From contig NW_020194554.1 of assembly GCF_002865645.1 (NCBI RefSeq), forward strand, positions 1 to 64,000: DNA of 64,000 nt, read 5' to 3'. This document shows positions 33,824 through 46,312 of this stretch, one piece after another. The first letter of the stretch is position 1; the number at the start of each line of letters is the position of its first letter. Under the pieces are notes generated by a model. It was not told the DNA's origin. It saw only the letters and a list, made by a program, of their open reading frames with translations, and did no database searches. This stretch comes from Hyaloscypha bicolor E. Taxonomy: Eukaryota > Ascomycota > Leotiomycetes > Helotiales > Hyaloscyphaceae. The position numbers and the translations under genes were made by a program.

Positions 33824-36376
33824 ATGGTACCCGGCTCAGGCTTTTCAACGGACGTGGGACAATACCCGTCGGCCCCCGCGGATAGGGGCCCCTCGAAACC
33901 GGTGAAGCGGATCTCTAGGGCGTGTCTAAGATGCCGCCAGCGAAAATCCAAATGCAACCTGTGAGTCGAACCACCCACCCCGTCAGGGATGGAGGCATTG
34001 GAGACAGACAATAACTGACCAGAGGTGGTGACAGAGGGACGCTCGGCCAGCCAGGTGCTCCTCCTTGTCAGACATGCATCCGCGATCAAGTGGAATGCGT
34101 CCTCGCGACATCGAAGCGGGGTGGGAGAAGGGTTCGGAAAAGCGTCAGTCTCCTAGTCATGGCCAGCTTTCGGCTTTCCACTAAACAGATCACGACAAAA
34201 TAGATCAACCCACCGGCAATCAACAATGATGGCCAGCAGAACATCTTGTCGAGTCCAAGAGGCTTTTCAGATTCATTTGCCGGCATTCCAGGGAACTTTC
34301 CCGAGCAATCGTCGCCGGGTCAAGATCCGTTCCGTCAGGATGGATCAATGCCCGCAGCCAACATCGACGAGACAATTGCATCCACCGATTTGCACGCCAC
34401 ATCAGATGCCCTGAATATGCTCAGTCATGCAGCCCAGCTTGACACGTATGCCAGTCCAGGCCAGCGATCTCATGCCTCAGGGCGTCTGGCTTCAGTCTTA
34501 ACTCCGGGTCAAGGAGGGGTAACTCCAGCCCCGAACAATGTTGGAAGTGACCCCTTGCAATATACTCTCATTGCTCAAGGGCTTATGACAGCATCTCAAG
34601 TTATCCAATTGATTGCCAGGTCGGTCTTGATCCCCTCTTTATGTGCCCATTGCTGATACGCAACCAGATTCAAACAGTTTTATCACCCATATCTCCCGAT
34701 TGCTCCTCGAAAATGTTTCGAGGCAGACGCGTTACAGTGTATGGCAACTCAAGAGCCTCACCTCCTGACTGCCATTATTACCGTTGCATCTCGAGATCTG
34801 CCTCAAGGTGAAGATGTTCTTCGAGTTTGCTCCAGTTACATGCATCAGCTTGTCTCCGAGATCATTGCGGGGAAGAAGTGTGATGTCGAGGCTGTTGAGG
34901 CCCTGTTGTTACTTTCGGAATGGGAACCTCAAGATTCCTTATCCGAAGGGAAGGAGATTGGATGTGGAGAGGAAGATCGCGCGGCTTGGATGCATGTGGG
35001 ATTGGCCTTGAGAATTGGTTACTTTCTTGGACTGGATCGGACTGCCATCAAGCATGACGATGAGGACAAAGCCGCACATTTCAATAGGAGGCGAGTAACG
35101 TGGGCTGGTGAGATATATTCGTCATTTTGCCGTTTATGACTGACAATGGGAAGCTTGCTATATATCAGACAGACAATTATCTGCTCGGATTGGGCGGGCT
35201 TTCTGGTCGCGAGGGCCTGTTGCACTTGCTGGAATTGGTAGGCATGGCCGCCAATTCGACGACTTCCGTCCTCTCCAACCTCAAGTTCCCGGGGATACAG
35301 ATTATGCGAGCGTTCTCCAAGCAAATCTCGATCTTACTCAGCTCTTCAGCAACGTCCATGATGTTCTATACTCTGGAATGGGGAGTAGTATGAAGTTGAT
35401 GCTTGCTGGTAATTACGTGAAGTATGTTGATGATTTTAGGCGGGCCATCGAAGGATGGAAGAGTATCTGGGGGACATTGACTTGTAAGATCCTCCTCCGG
35501 CATGTGAAATTTTGGCTGATGTCAACCCAGGTCCGCCAAACATCAAAGCAACTCTTCAGATGTCCTACGAATATTTAAGGTTATATACAAACGCCTATGC
35601 ATTTCAAGCTACGGTAACTCGAGCCGTTGCTGCCAAATCTCAAGGTGCTCTGCGTACAAACGAGTCTCCCCACAATGGGGTCCCTTCACTCCCAGACGCT
35701 CGCTTCATCTACGAATCGGTTGATGCTGCGAAGACACTGTTGAGTATCATCACCAGTTACATCGATGCCGAAAGTTGCCTCAGATATCTTCCCCTCCGGT
35801 TTTCATTGTGAGTAGCGTTTCCTAATTTTTTTAATTTTTTTGGGGATTCGTCTGATCAAGCCAGATACTGCGTCAACTCAGCAGTTTTCCTTTACAAGGT
35901 AAAATTTCCACCCCGCTCTAGCCCCACCGTTAACACCGTGTTAGGCATGGTCCTTCGAAGTTCTCTCTACTCAAGAAAAACTCGGGATCCGTCATATGAT
36001 CAAAGATGTAATCCGAAACCTCCAAAAAGCCAGCGTCCGACCAAACGACTTCCACTCCAGGTACTCCGAGTTGCTTGACCGCCTTTGGCAGCGCAAGGAC
36101 ACTGAAATCCAAGCACGTGCAACAACCGACCCAACAACCAGCGTTCCTGCCAACAACCAGTCCACTGTGCTGGGAGACGGAAACGGAGAATATGCTGCAA
36201 CATCAATGAGGAATGGAGGTTGGTATGACGGGGAACAAGATGAATTCTCGTGGTTGGATTTGCAGGCTGTGGGGGAGTTGGTTAGTGGTGAACCGGGATT
36301 TGGGGCCGTGGATGGGTATTCTTCTCAATTTATGAATATGGGAGGAGACTGGGGTGGAGACTTTTGGGGCTTCTAG
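33824..36376 (+). CDS. Zn2Cys6 transcription factor with fungal-specific domain
   Basis: Eight exons (33824-33960, 34023-34143, 34204-34619, 34668-35107, 35154-35483, 35531-35807, 35865-35898, 35945-36376), all frames closing, give about 728 residues. The zinc cluster is split by an intron and has a long loop: CLRCRQRKSKC, about 16 residues, then CQTCIRDQVEC. The middle region is the fungal-specific transcription factor domain (FYHPYLPIAPRKCFEADALQ, then ALRIGYFLGLDRTAIKHDD and CYISDRQLSARIGRAFWSRG). The C-terminus is acidic and Gly/Trp-rich (DEFSWLDLQAVGEL), a likely activation segment. The donor of intron 2 is GTCAGT. An in-frame ATG at 33671 could add 51 residues. It is divergently paired with the MFS permease, the usual arrangement for a pathway regulator and its transporter. 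Confidence 0.85.
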
Positions 36377-36473
36377 GAGCAATGTCTCGTTTGTCTCACC
36401 ATCGCAGCCGGCGAGCTGTTATTTTGAATTCTCTAGGCAAGACTGATAATTCTAATTCAGGCAGTGACTAGGA

Positions 36474-37754
36474 CTATCCGAAGCGATGCTCATCATACGA
36501 GTCCCCAATTATGTCCCTCCCCTCCTCAACCAACCTGGAACTAAAATGAGCTCCTGACCCATACCCCGGCAACGAACCCATCTCCTTAATAACAGCCGCC
36601 TTCCTCGTCTCAATCACCATCACAGTCATCAGCCCCGCCATCAAAATATCTATCCTTACCTGCGCTTTCGCATCCTGGCACACAAATTGCGGTGGAGTCT
36701 TCCCATCGCCATGGAAATACGCGACTGCCAGATTATTGACCGTTCGGTGTGGGTCTTTATACTTTCCAGGAATCCCATTCCCACATGGCTCTGGGGATTT
36801 GATCTTGAGAGTCCGATCAGCCTGTTCCCACCTAGAAATCTCGCGAAATAGATATTGGCACGCACCTTTACAACTCCTTGCCTGGTCCCCTCATCAAACC
36901 CCCTCCAACCTTCCACAACATAAAAGCACTCCACAAGCCCGTGCTCCCCACCGCTATCCCACCCAAGTCGATACACATTACCCATCGGTCCTAATATCTC
37001 TTGATCCCCCCAACTCAATATCAAGGAGTAACCTTTTCCATTGAGGGCCACCTTCTTGACCACTTGTCCAGACTTGATCATGTGTTGGACTTCGATAGCT
37101 GTCATGGTTAGCCTGGAGACAGCCCAGTTCCCAGGTTTTACCAGGTCTAGGGAAGGCTCGATATCGGAGGTGCAGACCGGGTACCATACCTGGAATCTAT
37201 TAGATTGCATTTGAGACAATGAAGAGGGGAAGAGGGAGATTGGTGGGGGGACAAACGCCTTTGATGGGGTCGCGGCGTTGGATGGAGAGCTCATTGAATT
37301 CCTGAGCGGATCTGATGCTGGGTTGCGCTGTGAGGGAGTACAGCGGCTGCCTATCCGCAGGGCCCAGATGGAAGCGTTCTGTGATGGGGAGGACGTGAGT
37401 CGCAGTCAGTCTAAAAAGCCAGATCACCAGCACGGCCGTAGAGTCCATTTGAGTTTCCTGGAAGTCATCGCCATAGCTTGGGGGTGCATCTACACCAGCA
37501 CTGGAACCAGAAGAAGCTTGATTCTGCTCGCCAGTGGTATCTCGATATAAGGAGGCCGCGAGATTGAAGAAATAGTTCAGGTCCCGAGTGCTGATCAGAG
37601 GCAACCCGGTGATGGGGGATCGCACAACAGGAGCGGCCGTTTGGATCGGCTTATATGATTCGGGTCGACCAAAGCTGACGGAGTATTCCCCTGTTTTGCT
37701 AATACTAGTGTCAGGTGGTGCTTGGGACTTCTTCTCCTTCTTCCGAATAACCAT
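36474..37754 (-). CDS. Uncharacterised protein, middle exon structure unresolved
   Basis: The minus strand opens at 37754 with MVIRKKEKKSQAPPDTS, and runs in one frame through ITGLPLISTRDLNYFFNLA and QPLYSLTAQPSIRS to NELSIQRRDPIKG. A second coherent block (IEVQHMIKSGQVVKKVALNG, then GNVYRLGWDSGGEHGLVECF, GWRGFDEGTRQGVVK) lies in another frame. A GT-AG intron then joins it to TLKIKSPEPCGNGIPGKY, DGKTPPQFVCQDAKAQ and a hydrophobic end (ILMAGLMTVMVIETRKAAVI), stop at 36474. The join between the first two blocks (about 37255-37100) can be made with a GC-AG intron or with a 7-nt microexon, and neither is certain. The beta-strand-rich pattern faintly recalls tubby-like/LURP folds; I do not assign a family. 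No inactivating lesion is evident outside the unresolved join. Confidence 0.6.
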
Positions 37755-38651
37755 TTTTGCGTCAGGATGCTTCGATAGTCTCGAAGTGAGAAATCAGTTT
37801 GTACCATGAATAATCGGTAGCTTCGGCTTCAGTGTTTCGCGGGGCAGGTTCGAGACCCTCTGGTCACTGAGCTGCACCCATGACCTCTTTTTAAGCCTTA
37901 ATTGATAGCTCTTTGTGTATGCTTTTTTCTTCAGGTGTCTTGGCGTCGGAATGAAGAACCCCTGCTTTCAGCTTCCCCGGATTCTCTAATCAGAGACCGC
38001 GCTTTCAGACATGGCGCCTATGAACATATTTCTTCGCACCCAATCACAGGTTTGAGAGAATGAAGTGGTGATAGGCGCACGGGTGCCACAGTGCCACGTA
38101 TTGATTTATGTCCACTTTGGAAATTCTGCAGTTGGCAAAAAGAGGAAGTTCACCACTGATATCCAAAAATTTACATCCCAAGTATTCCGTTCTGAAATCA
38201 TCCAATTGAAACGCTCTCTGAGGTACATGCGAATGCATGTCTACTTCATCAAACACAACTGTTCATTTGATTGCCGTTTAGAACTTTCAAGAACCGTTGG
38301 CATGCTCCCATCTGAAACACTCATCTCCCACTGTGCGCTTTCCGGACAGAAAGTTCTGCATGGGTTATTCCCATAAGTAGACGCCGGGCGTCCCCCACAT
38401 GTCTTCAACTCAAAAGGAGGTGGTCATGTCTTACAATCAACAGTGCGAATATTAAACTCCCCTGCACATCATGTGCGGGTGTTGTATTGGTGGCTCAAGG
38501 ATGGCTTTGAAAATCTTTAAATAATACAAGGCCGCCGGGGCCAGACCTGGGGACTGGGCTTCTGTTATATTGGCACTGTTGCGCCCCGCCATTCCTCTGT
38601 CCTCTGAGACATTTGCACTCTTTGGGACCTCAAGTTGCGACTGGATGCAAA
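37755..38651. other. Intergenic region without recognisable gene
   Basis: About 900 bp separate two divergently transcribed genes and should contain both promoters. Short open frames on either strand have no motif. An in-frame ATG at 38613 could extend the next gene by 13 residues. Confidence 0.5.
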
Positions 38652-41600
38652 ATGGATGCCCGCTCGAAAGTTGTAGATACAAGTGGCAGAAATGGGTTAC
38701 CAGGAGTAGAACTTTGGGATAAGAGACCTGCGGAAGGTAGTTCCCAATCTCGATTTCTTCAGATCACCCTTACTCATCTTTATGCAGCTCCGACGGGCCA
38801 GGCTGGCAACAGTGGAAAGTCAGCAGGCGCTCCTACAGCCGGACAACCGGCGTCAGATATCCGCGTTCGATTGGCATATTCCAGTGAAGAGCCTGGAGTA
38901 ACCCAGGTCACTGGAGAAGGGCCGCACACTGGCCAACTGTGGAAGATTTCCAGAGCTGAAAAGTTGAAGTTGAACGCAAAAGGTGGTGATGGCGGTGCAG
39001 GTGGGAGGGGCCAGGATGGACAGGCTGGTGGGAGGGGAAGAGATGGCAGAGATGCAACTAGGCACCGCAACGGAGAGGATGGAGAAGATGGTGCAAGGGG
39101 AGGAGAGTAAGTTTAACGTCCCTGAGTTGCTTGACGGTCTCTAATAATACTGGACAGTGGCGGCTATGGATCCAATGGAGCTGATGGCGCGGCTGCGGGA
39201 AACGCCTTCATCACCGTTCACGAAGATGATACGGATCTCCTTTGTCCGTTGGAATATGATGTCCGAGGTGGTGCTGGAGGCGCAAGCGGGCAGCACGGCG
39301 AACCTGGTGACGGCGGTATTGGAGGAAGAGGCGGTGCGCCCATTGCCTGGTAGAGAATATCGTCGCTGCCGCCGCCTACTTCAGGGCTGACTTTGAGTAG
39401 GACTGAGAAACACTCAAATAGGGTCGAGGCACATGCGAGAGATGGAGGTACAAACGGTAGGAACGGGTCACCAGGGACGAGACCTTCTGTATATCTGAGT
39501 GGTGGCAAGACGTATGTTTGCATATTTTCAGCCTCTGTTATCTTGCTGATTCAATTGTAGCGGACCACAGGGTAGCATCCAGATCAAGGTCATCCGTGGT
39601 GACTTGTCAGAAGCTACCTACCCGAGCCCGTACTCCCTCCGGATTGTCAAATTCGACATTATCGACGAGAATGAAGACGGCATTAATGAGCCCGGCGAGC
39701 ACCTCCTCGTTCACAACATCAGAGTGAAAAATTCCGGAGGCATGCCGTCTCCCGAAAGTCGTTCTATACACCTCCTCATACAAGGCACGCAATTCCTCGA
39801 TCCGATCACCTCAGAGCCTCTGGAGCTTCCACGATCTATCCAACCAGGTCAGGAAGTTGAGGTACCAGGTGTATTACGAGCCTATATCCGAAATGAATGG
39901 TCCGAGAAACCGCTCGGGGAAGCCTTAAATTATATCGACAATGTTCAGCTGCTTGCCATTTTCCATGAACGCTTGAACCGGCCAATCCCCAACTTCTGTG
40001 GACAAACCCAGATTGCGATTCGACACCCTCTCAGGTTAGACCCCCCAACTTACCTCGACTGTGTTGCGAAGGGAGACAGAGTCAGATTCAAGTGGGTGGT
40101 AAGTGGCTTTCTTTCGGCATATCAGAAGGGTGTGAAGCTGAGTTAGTAGGTTCACAACGACTCAAAGAAAACGTACGGCATCAAAGGACTCCTCAAAAGA
40201 GTCACAGCGACCAAGCTCACTGATCCAAATATGCCGCAATTGTTTAATCTCACGAATCCAGAAACCCCACGTGAAGCCACCGATGAAATTGATGAGATTG
40301 AGCCAAACAGCATGGTCACCATCGACCAGGACTTCAATGTGGATGAAGCCGCCATGGAGTTCAGTGATGGCTTTTTGACTCTTGAACTCATGTTATCAGA
40401 TCCTGTCACGCATAAAGTGCGTCCCGTGCAGAAACACCAAATGCGCATGCAGATCTCCGATGTGTATAGCTTGAGTCCGAATCCAAGCTACTTGCTAGTC
40501 GTCAATTCTAAGACGCCCAACCACGCCATCCATCAAATTATTGTTCTGCTTCGAAATCGCCTGCGCACGCATCTGGATATCTTCAATCTGAGTCTGATCG
40601 GCTCCTACGAAAGCCCCATTAAAAAGAAGAACGTACTCAATGATTATGCCGGCAAGAGCGTCATCATATTCGGCAACACCTTCCCATTCTTCAACCAGGG
40701 CGATAAAGATCCTTGGGATCTTCTCGACCCCTGGGAGACTGGTCTACTAATCAAGGGCGGTACAAACATTTCGTTTGTCGGCGTGGGGAACCTCGAAGGT
40801 CTCAAGAAATGGGGAGAGAATGCCACATTCCCAGCTCATGACTTCACTGCGGGTTCGCAATCATTCAACGACATCAATATCAGCGGAGTGGTGTCCAATC
40901 TCCGAAGGCTGGACTCCAACCTCCCAACAAGCGATATGGTTACTCATCGATTTGCTGTCAAGAAGTCTCTCTTCAAAACAATCGAGAAATCTGTCGATTC
41001 CGCTGCAAAATCTGCAGCTAAGAAGCTCAACAAAAACCTCCCTCTACGTCGTTTTATTGCTGTTCCTGACTTGGAAGCCACGAAAGAAGGCGAGAAGATA
41101 GGCGGCGCCATAATCTGCGAAGGCTTGCCTAAGAATTCGAACATGTTGGCTTCTGTAGGGTTGTTCCAAGCATCAACACAGCACGGCATTCCCACCATCT
41201 CGGACTATAACATGTTCTTTGTTATTTCTTGTTTGCCTTTTGCAACCAGAGCAAAGCTGTTCTGGAATATGATTGGAAATTCGAACGCGACCGGAGTTCC
41301 CTGTGATATCATATACAAGGGACTGGAAACGATGTATAACGCACCTCCGGACACAGTCACTGCTCATATGATGATTGACGACAAGGTAATTAGCCACCGA
41401 AACGAAGGCATGCTTCTCTCCAGTTGACTGACAATTACAGATCCTGCAAGCTCTCTGCATATCTCTGCAGCTTGAAATCTCTTCCGAGATCTATCGCTTC
41501 ACCTCAACAAAACCTCGATTCACAGATCCCCTCAGCGTCCCAGAGAAGCTTGCACAACTATCCCTATTCACTCAATTCCTCGCGGTGGCTCCTAAGGCAG

Positions 41601-42106
41601 CCCAAGTAGACGACATCGGTAACGCCCAAATGCTTGTCTCAACACTTGGCGCCATCCACGCCATCGCGAACCCTATCGGCTTCTGGCAGTCGGTCAAAGG
41701 TGTCTTCTCCTTCGTTGGCAATCGCAAGGGCAAACTTACACCCGCAGCGAATACACGAATCCTTGCAGCCATCACAGACTCCTGCTCCACGGGCGTGGCT
41801 GCCACAGTCAAAGAGCACTTGCTGCAGCGGTCAAAGCAAGTAAAGTCGGGAATCCAGAGCATAGGTGGCCCTAAGAGCTTCACCGCATTTGGGAGGAGGG
41901 AGCTCGCTGCTTTCGCCAATGTGGAGAGGGTGGTAATGTGTGACTTGGTGGAGCTGAAGCCTGGGAGCGTTGCACTTAACAGTGCGGCACTGCACAGCCA
42001 TCAGCAAGGGTATCATGTCCACAGGACAAATACGGGGCTGATTGTGGACAATGTCAAGAAGGTATTAGAGGAGCACGTTAATCCTGTGGATCAGGAGGCA
42101 GACTGA
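38652..42106 (+). CDS. Large protein with glycine-rich collagen-like N-terminal region (DUF7932-like)
   Basis: Six exons (38652-39106, 39158-39349, 39401-39511, 39561-40098, 40150-41385, 41441-42106) with GT-AG introns close in frame to 1,065 residues. Residues about 110-250 hold several imperfect Gly-x-x runs (GGDGGAGGRGQDGQAGGRGR, GGAGGASGQHGEPGDGGIGG, GGTNGRNGSPGTRP), broken by a conserved-looking module with a V-H-E-D-D-T-D segment. A beta-rich middle follows (FDIIDENEDGINEPGEHLLV resembles an immunoglobulin-like strand pattern), then a long C-terminal part with mixed alpha/beta character (LLVVNSKTPNHAIHQIIVLL). There is no signal peptide and no transmembrane segment. I recall fungal and bacterial proteins of this build under DUF7932, a label given from memory. 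Function is unknown; introns fall between Gly-rich units. Confidence 0.75.
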
Positions 42107-42602
42107 GGACGTTTATGTGCATACACTGCTGCAGCAGCTCTCTCCTTTTGTTTCTTCTTGCCCGGTGATTCCATGCGCAGACCGCGAATTTCTTTCAATT
42201 TCAGTTGTCTTGTAGTTTAAGTAATGTAAATGCGTGTTATTTTTGAGCACGTGAGTCCTGACAAGCGGCGAGAGGACCGAATGGTAGTGGATATCAATGA
42301 TGCGTTCCAGTCGACAACTGCTATTCGATTTTCAAGCAATGCTTGGGGGACAGCTAGTAGCATTGCCTGTTGGATCTCGTGGCTTGGTGGCGCCTCCCTG
42401 TGGGTGTATGATTCGATCTTGGGCAATGGGGCTGGGACTTTGCACTAGTCAATTTTGTTGTATACATTAGTTAGGTATTTAAGCAACCTTGGGGACTCTG
42501 CAATCGAAGCTTGCCTAGCTTTGGATAAACAACACCTCCATTTTTCAATAAAAAATAAAGAATAAAAAAAGTTTAACCACTAACAGGACCCGATTTTCGC
42601 CA
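42107..42602. other. Intergenic stretch without recognisable gene
   Basis: It holds the 3' flank of the large gene and an A-rich stretch near 42545-42570. I see nothing else. Confidence 0.5.
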
Positions 42603-44735
42603 GTGGCTCGGAAAATTACTAACTCCTTGGCTACGGTTCAAACACCAAATGACGATATGACTATTCCCTGTATCAGGTGCCGGGCCCTCGGGAAGGATAT
42701 CGCCCCTTTCTTGATCCAAATTGAAAAGCACAGAGTCCTGTTATCTGTAATCTACGAATCTGCCACTCAATGTAGAACCTGCGCCATCCTCCTGGCTACA
42801 ATAAAAGCAACTATCGATGTTGACTTAGGTAGTCCTGGCCGGGTAGAGACCATGTTTAAAGAACATTCTCTTCTCTACGGTCCTCTTAGGGTTAATATTA
42901 TCCTGGGATCGGTGACGTTTCAACTGCAGCTATATATTCCCAGAGGTAAAGACCCTAACCCTCCCGCCCCCAAAAAAGAAAAGAAGAAATCTATCATTTG
43001 CATGAGACTCATGATATATAGGGAACCTCCCGTCTCCTTGGAATTAGATTGGCTTTACTAACAATATTTAACCTCACTGTTTGTCAGACAAATGCGTCGT
43101 TTTAGCACGCCAATGGATTCAAAGCTGCACCAACTCGGAGGAGAAGCATATTAAATATTTGAGACTAATCGTCCCATATCTACCAACGAAGGTTATTAAT
43201 ATCGGAAAGTCTGATCAGGATATTCGCCTTTATATTAGCTCACCTGAACAGGCATCTTACTACACTACGCTGAGTCACAGCTGGGGAGAACAGACTCCGG
43301 CACGAACTACATTAAGTCGTCTAGATAAATATACAGTTCATATTCCAACTCCGCTACCGCAAACGTTTGCGGACGCCATTTCCATCACAAGAGCGCTTGA
43401 TATTCCGTACGTACGGATCGATGCACTCCGTATTGTCCAGGACTTCAAGATTTATTAGATTCACGAAGCTAGAGAAATGGCGACTACCTACATTAATTCT
43501 TTCTGGCGATCTGTCACGTGCTACGCACTGGCCGTACATAGGCCTATATATAGCTATTTCCCCGCCCTTAGGGCACCATCATTCCTTACTATTATACCAA
43601 TATACACCCATATTATCCCCACAGCCCCTTCAGGCCTTGACACGATCTCTGCCGATGCAGCAACAGACAGCTCCGCAGGCTTTCTCAACCATCCAGCTCG
43701 GACTCCCTCCCCTGCGAAGTCAATACCTTACTCTATAGCGGACAAGAACGGCATTAATACTAAGTATTGTATCCATGTACGTAAGAAGGGTGCGCGAGGG
43801 CAAGAGCTACCCTTTTAATACAGATAGGCTTAGGCTTACAGTACAACTTGTCACCAGAGGCTGGGTATTTAAGGAACGACTGCTTTCTCCGAGCACATTA
43901 CACTTCTCGAAGGACGAGATGGACTGGGAATGACGGTGAGCGAGTGGGTGTGAATATTCCGCAAACAGGGTTCGATCTAAACAGAAGGCGAGAACCCTGA
44001 AGGGACTTTTAGTGCACAGGGAAGATACCGCTATTTTATATTCAAAGAAAAAGCCAACTCTATTTGGAGAGAAAACATTGTGCCGAGTTATACAAGCCTC
44101 GATTTTACCTTCAAATCTGACCAGCTTCTCGCCACTGCCATTAGTCAGTTTCGGCCTGGTATCTATGTCGCAGGCATTTGGAAGAGGCCGATGTCCGAGG
44201 AAGATCTTTTGTGGTATATAAACGCTAGTGAGGCTAGAACCAAAACAGGGGCCGAGAATGTGCCAACTTGATCCTGGGCTACAGTTGACGGCGAGGTTGC
44301 ATTCATTACCACTTATGACCAGCGAAGATTCAAGAAGCATGTGAAATTCCAGCTTCAGAACCTGGTTGAGAATCCACCGCAATATGGCACTTCTTCGTAC
44401 CGTCCTTCGCTCTTTGTATCGGGACTATTCACTGCTGTCCGCATATCGGGGTTAGCCGGGGAATGGTACCCGCGTTCGAAGATGAATCACTCGGTACAGG
44501 TCTCTTCGCTCGAAGGCAATTTAGCAGCTACCAGCTTACAGCAATCTACGATTCACTATGTCCGTCAAAGACAGAGGGAACTTATTTTTTTCTCCTCGCG
44601 ATTATGACTAAGGATGGTCCATTGGGGCTGCTCCTCGTAAAAAGCAAAGTAGACCATGATTGCCTCGAGCGGGTCGGGCTGGTTTTGGACTCCAGCCAAG
44701 TTCGTACAAGGGTTTGGGGGGGTCGCGACAGTGAT
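42603..44735 (+). pseudogene. Full-length HET-domain protein, inactivated
   Basis: The order of a HET protein is complete: the N-terminal Cys-containing block (PCIRCRALGKDIAPF, then SATQCRTCAILL); HET core (ASYYTTLSHSWGEQTPARTT, then LPQTFADAISITRALDIPYV, where the next motif is R-I-D-A-L-R-I-V-Q-D instead of W-I-D-A-L-C-I-x-Q-D); after TAG at 43456-43458 in place of Trp, IHEAREMATTYINSFW; further on VTRGWVFKERLLSPSTLHFS; and the C-terminal YVAGIWKRPMSEEDLLWYIN and VPT*SWATVDGEVAF, with TGA (44269-44271) in place of Trp. Frameshifts separate several blocks. Both stops and the W-to-R and C-to-R changes are single-base. It would have been a non-self recognition / cell-death protein and is now dead. 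Confidence 0.75.
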
Positions 44736-45315
44736 TAGAACAGTGAGAGCATGGAACTCAAGGGGATTGAGAATCTAGGAAACGAGAGAAATGCTGGAAA
44801 AATTGGAAGAGAGTAGCACGAAAGCAGACGTTTCAGATTGTGAAGTTCTTCGGTTCGGCGATTTTCAAGCTAAGGACAAGAAAAATAATCTATTGAAATT
44901 CGGTCCTTATTCGTTACAATAACGGTGCAATGTAATTCTATCTATATATGTGGACACGTGGAATGTGAGAATCGTGAGGATATTAGAGAGGACGATTTAG
45001 CTGATAAGAATAAGGAAAGTAGAACATGGGACTTGGAGCGAAAATGTCCCTTCTTAGCGCTGAAATTTAGCAACCTGGCCCTGTGAATTTGTAAGCAACC
45101 CTTTCATTTTCCGAACCTCCTCAAAAAGAACAATCATGGCTTCAACATATAATTCGGCCTCAAGATGAGAGCATACAACATCAGCTCGACGATCCATCGA
45201 GTAAGTAGCTTGCAGCAAGCTAGCATCAGACATTGACCTAAGCACTAACGACCCCAAGATCCTTGGCTTTCAATCCATCCTCAAGTCCCCTTTCCCCTTC
45301 GCCTCCTTCCGCCAA
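44736..45315. other. Intergenic stretch without recognisable gene
   Basis: A minus-strand frame of 67 codons (45054-45257) has an amphipathic look but no known motif. Otherwise I see nothing. Confidence 0.45.
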
Positions 45316-45918
45316 ATGTCCTCAGTCACAATGATGGACCCCAACATCACTCGGATCAATTCATACTGGTTTGATACCGAAAATCCCAGGCAAAAATGGT
45401 TCGGTGGCAGTCCCGAAATTGACGCAGAAATCCAGTCCCAATTCTCGGACCTGATCTCCGACGCCCGGGCCTCGAGGCTGAACTCTTGGACCGAACAACC
45501 TCAAGGAACTCTTGCACTGCTACTCCTCCTCGATAATTTTCCACGGAACGTTTTCAGAGGCACACCAGATGCGTTTAGCTCGGATGGGATGGCGCTCGAT
45601 GTCGCCGTTACAGCTATCGCCAGGGGCCAGCACAGGGAGCTTGCGCCCTTGCAGCAGATCTTCTTTCACCTCCCGTTCACCCACGATGAACGGTTGATCA
45701 GCCAGGTTGCCTGCGTGGCGCTGTGTGAGGCGATGGCTGCGAGGAGTGAGTTGGACACGGAAAATGTGAAGTTTGCTGAGGCTTCACTGGGTTCTGCGAA
45801 GAACCATCTGAATATCATCATGCGATTCGGAAGGTTTCCAGGAAGGAATGCGGCATTAGGCCGTGAGTCGACGCCAGAGGAGATTGAGTTCTTGAAAGAA
45901 CATCCATTTGGTCTTTGA
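45316..45918 (+). CDS. DUF924-family protein
   Basis: A single-exon frame of 200 residues matches the DUF924 family from end to end: W-F-G-G-S-P-E-I-D-A-E-I near residue 28, LALLLLLDNFPRNVFRGTPD in the middle, PLQQIFFHLPFTHDERLISQ and the closing IIMRFGRFPGRNAALGREST. The family is widespread in bacteria and fungi and is predicted to be all-helical and soluble; no activity is established. The start at 45316 gives the usual length. The upstream frame stays open for about 25 codons without an ATG, so a short upstream exon cannot be ruled out. It is intact, although pseudogenes lie on both sides. Confidence 0.85.
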   Translation: MSSVTMMDPNITRINSYWFDTENPRQKWFGGSPEIDAEIQSQFSDLISDARASRLNSWTEQPQGTLALLLLLDNFPRNVFRGTPDAFSSDGMALDVAVTAIARGQHRELAPLQQIFFHLPFTHDERLISQVACVALCEAMAARSELDTENVKFAEASLGSAKNHLNIIMRFGRFPGRNAALGRESTPEEIEFLKEHPFGL

Positions 45919-46312
45919 GTGGAATATTATTCCCAAATACGCATCGGTCACGTGGCGTGTAGGGCGGATGGAGGATATCCACTTCGTTGAAGCCCAAATG
46001 AATGCTATCTCCTTCTCGAGCTCTGATTGATGGAATCCGACTCTTAACTTGATGTTCATTTATGCTTATTTGCGCCAACCATTTCGGCAGTGTATTCGCG
46101 GCACGTGTGGCAGGCTAAATTTGAGAACACCACGGAGGCCGGAAACCACACTTACCGACTGCTTTGTACACTTTATTTTACGAAACCCCACTTTCTAATC
46201 TATTTAACCGCGTTATGTACACCTGGAGCGTTTGGAAGGTTTTTTTTCTTCATATGTATTTGTTGCTTTTTTCTTCGTCCAGCAAGGTTGGGCCAGTGTC
46301 ACCGTCACGACA
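45919..46312. other. Intergenic stretch between DUF924 gene and GH115 pseudogene
   Basis: I see no gene. It holds the old promoter of the GH115 pseudogene. Confidence 0.45.

Noticed and set aside
33924..34083. Zinc cluster with a long Cys3-Cys4 loop as a broken domain
   Set aside because: All six Cys are present and frames close across the intron; long loops occur in this class of regulators.
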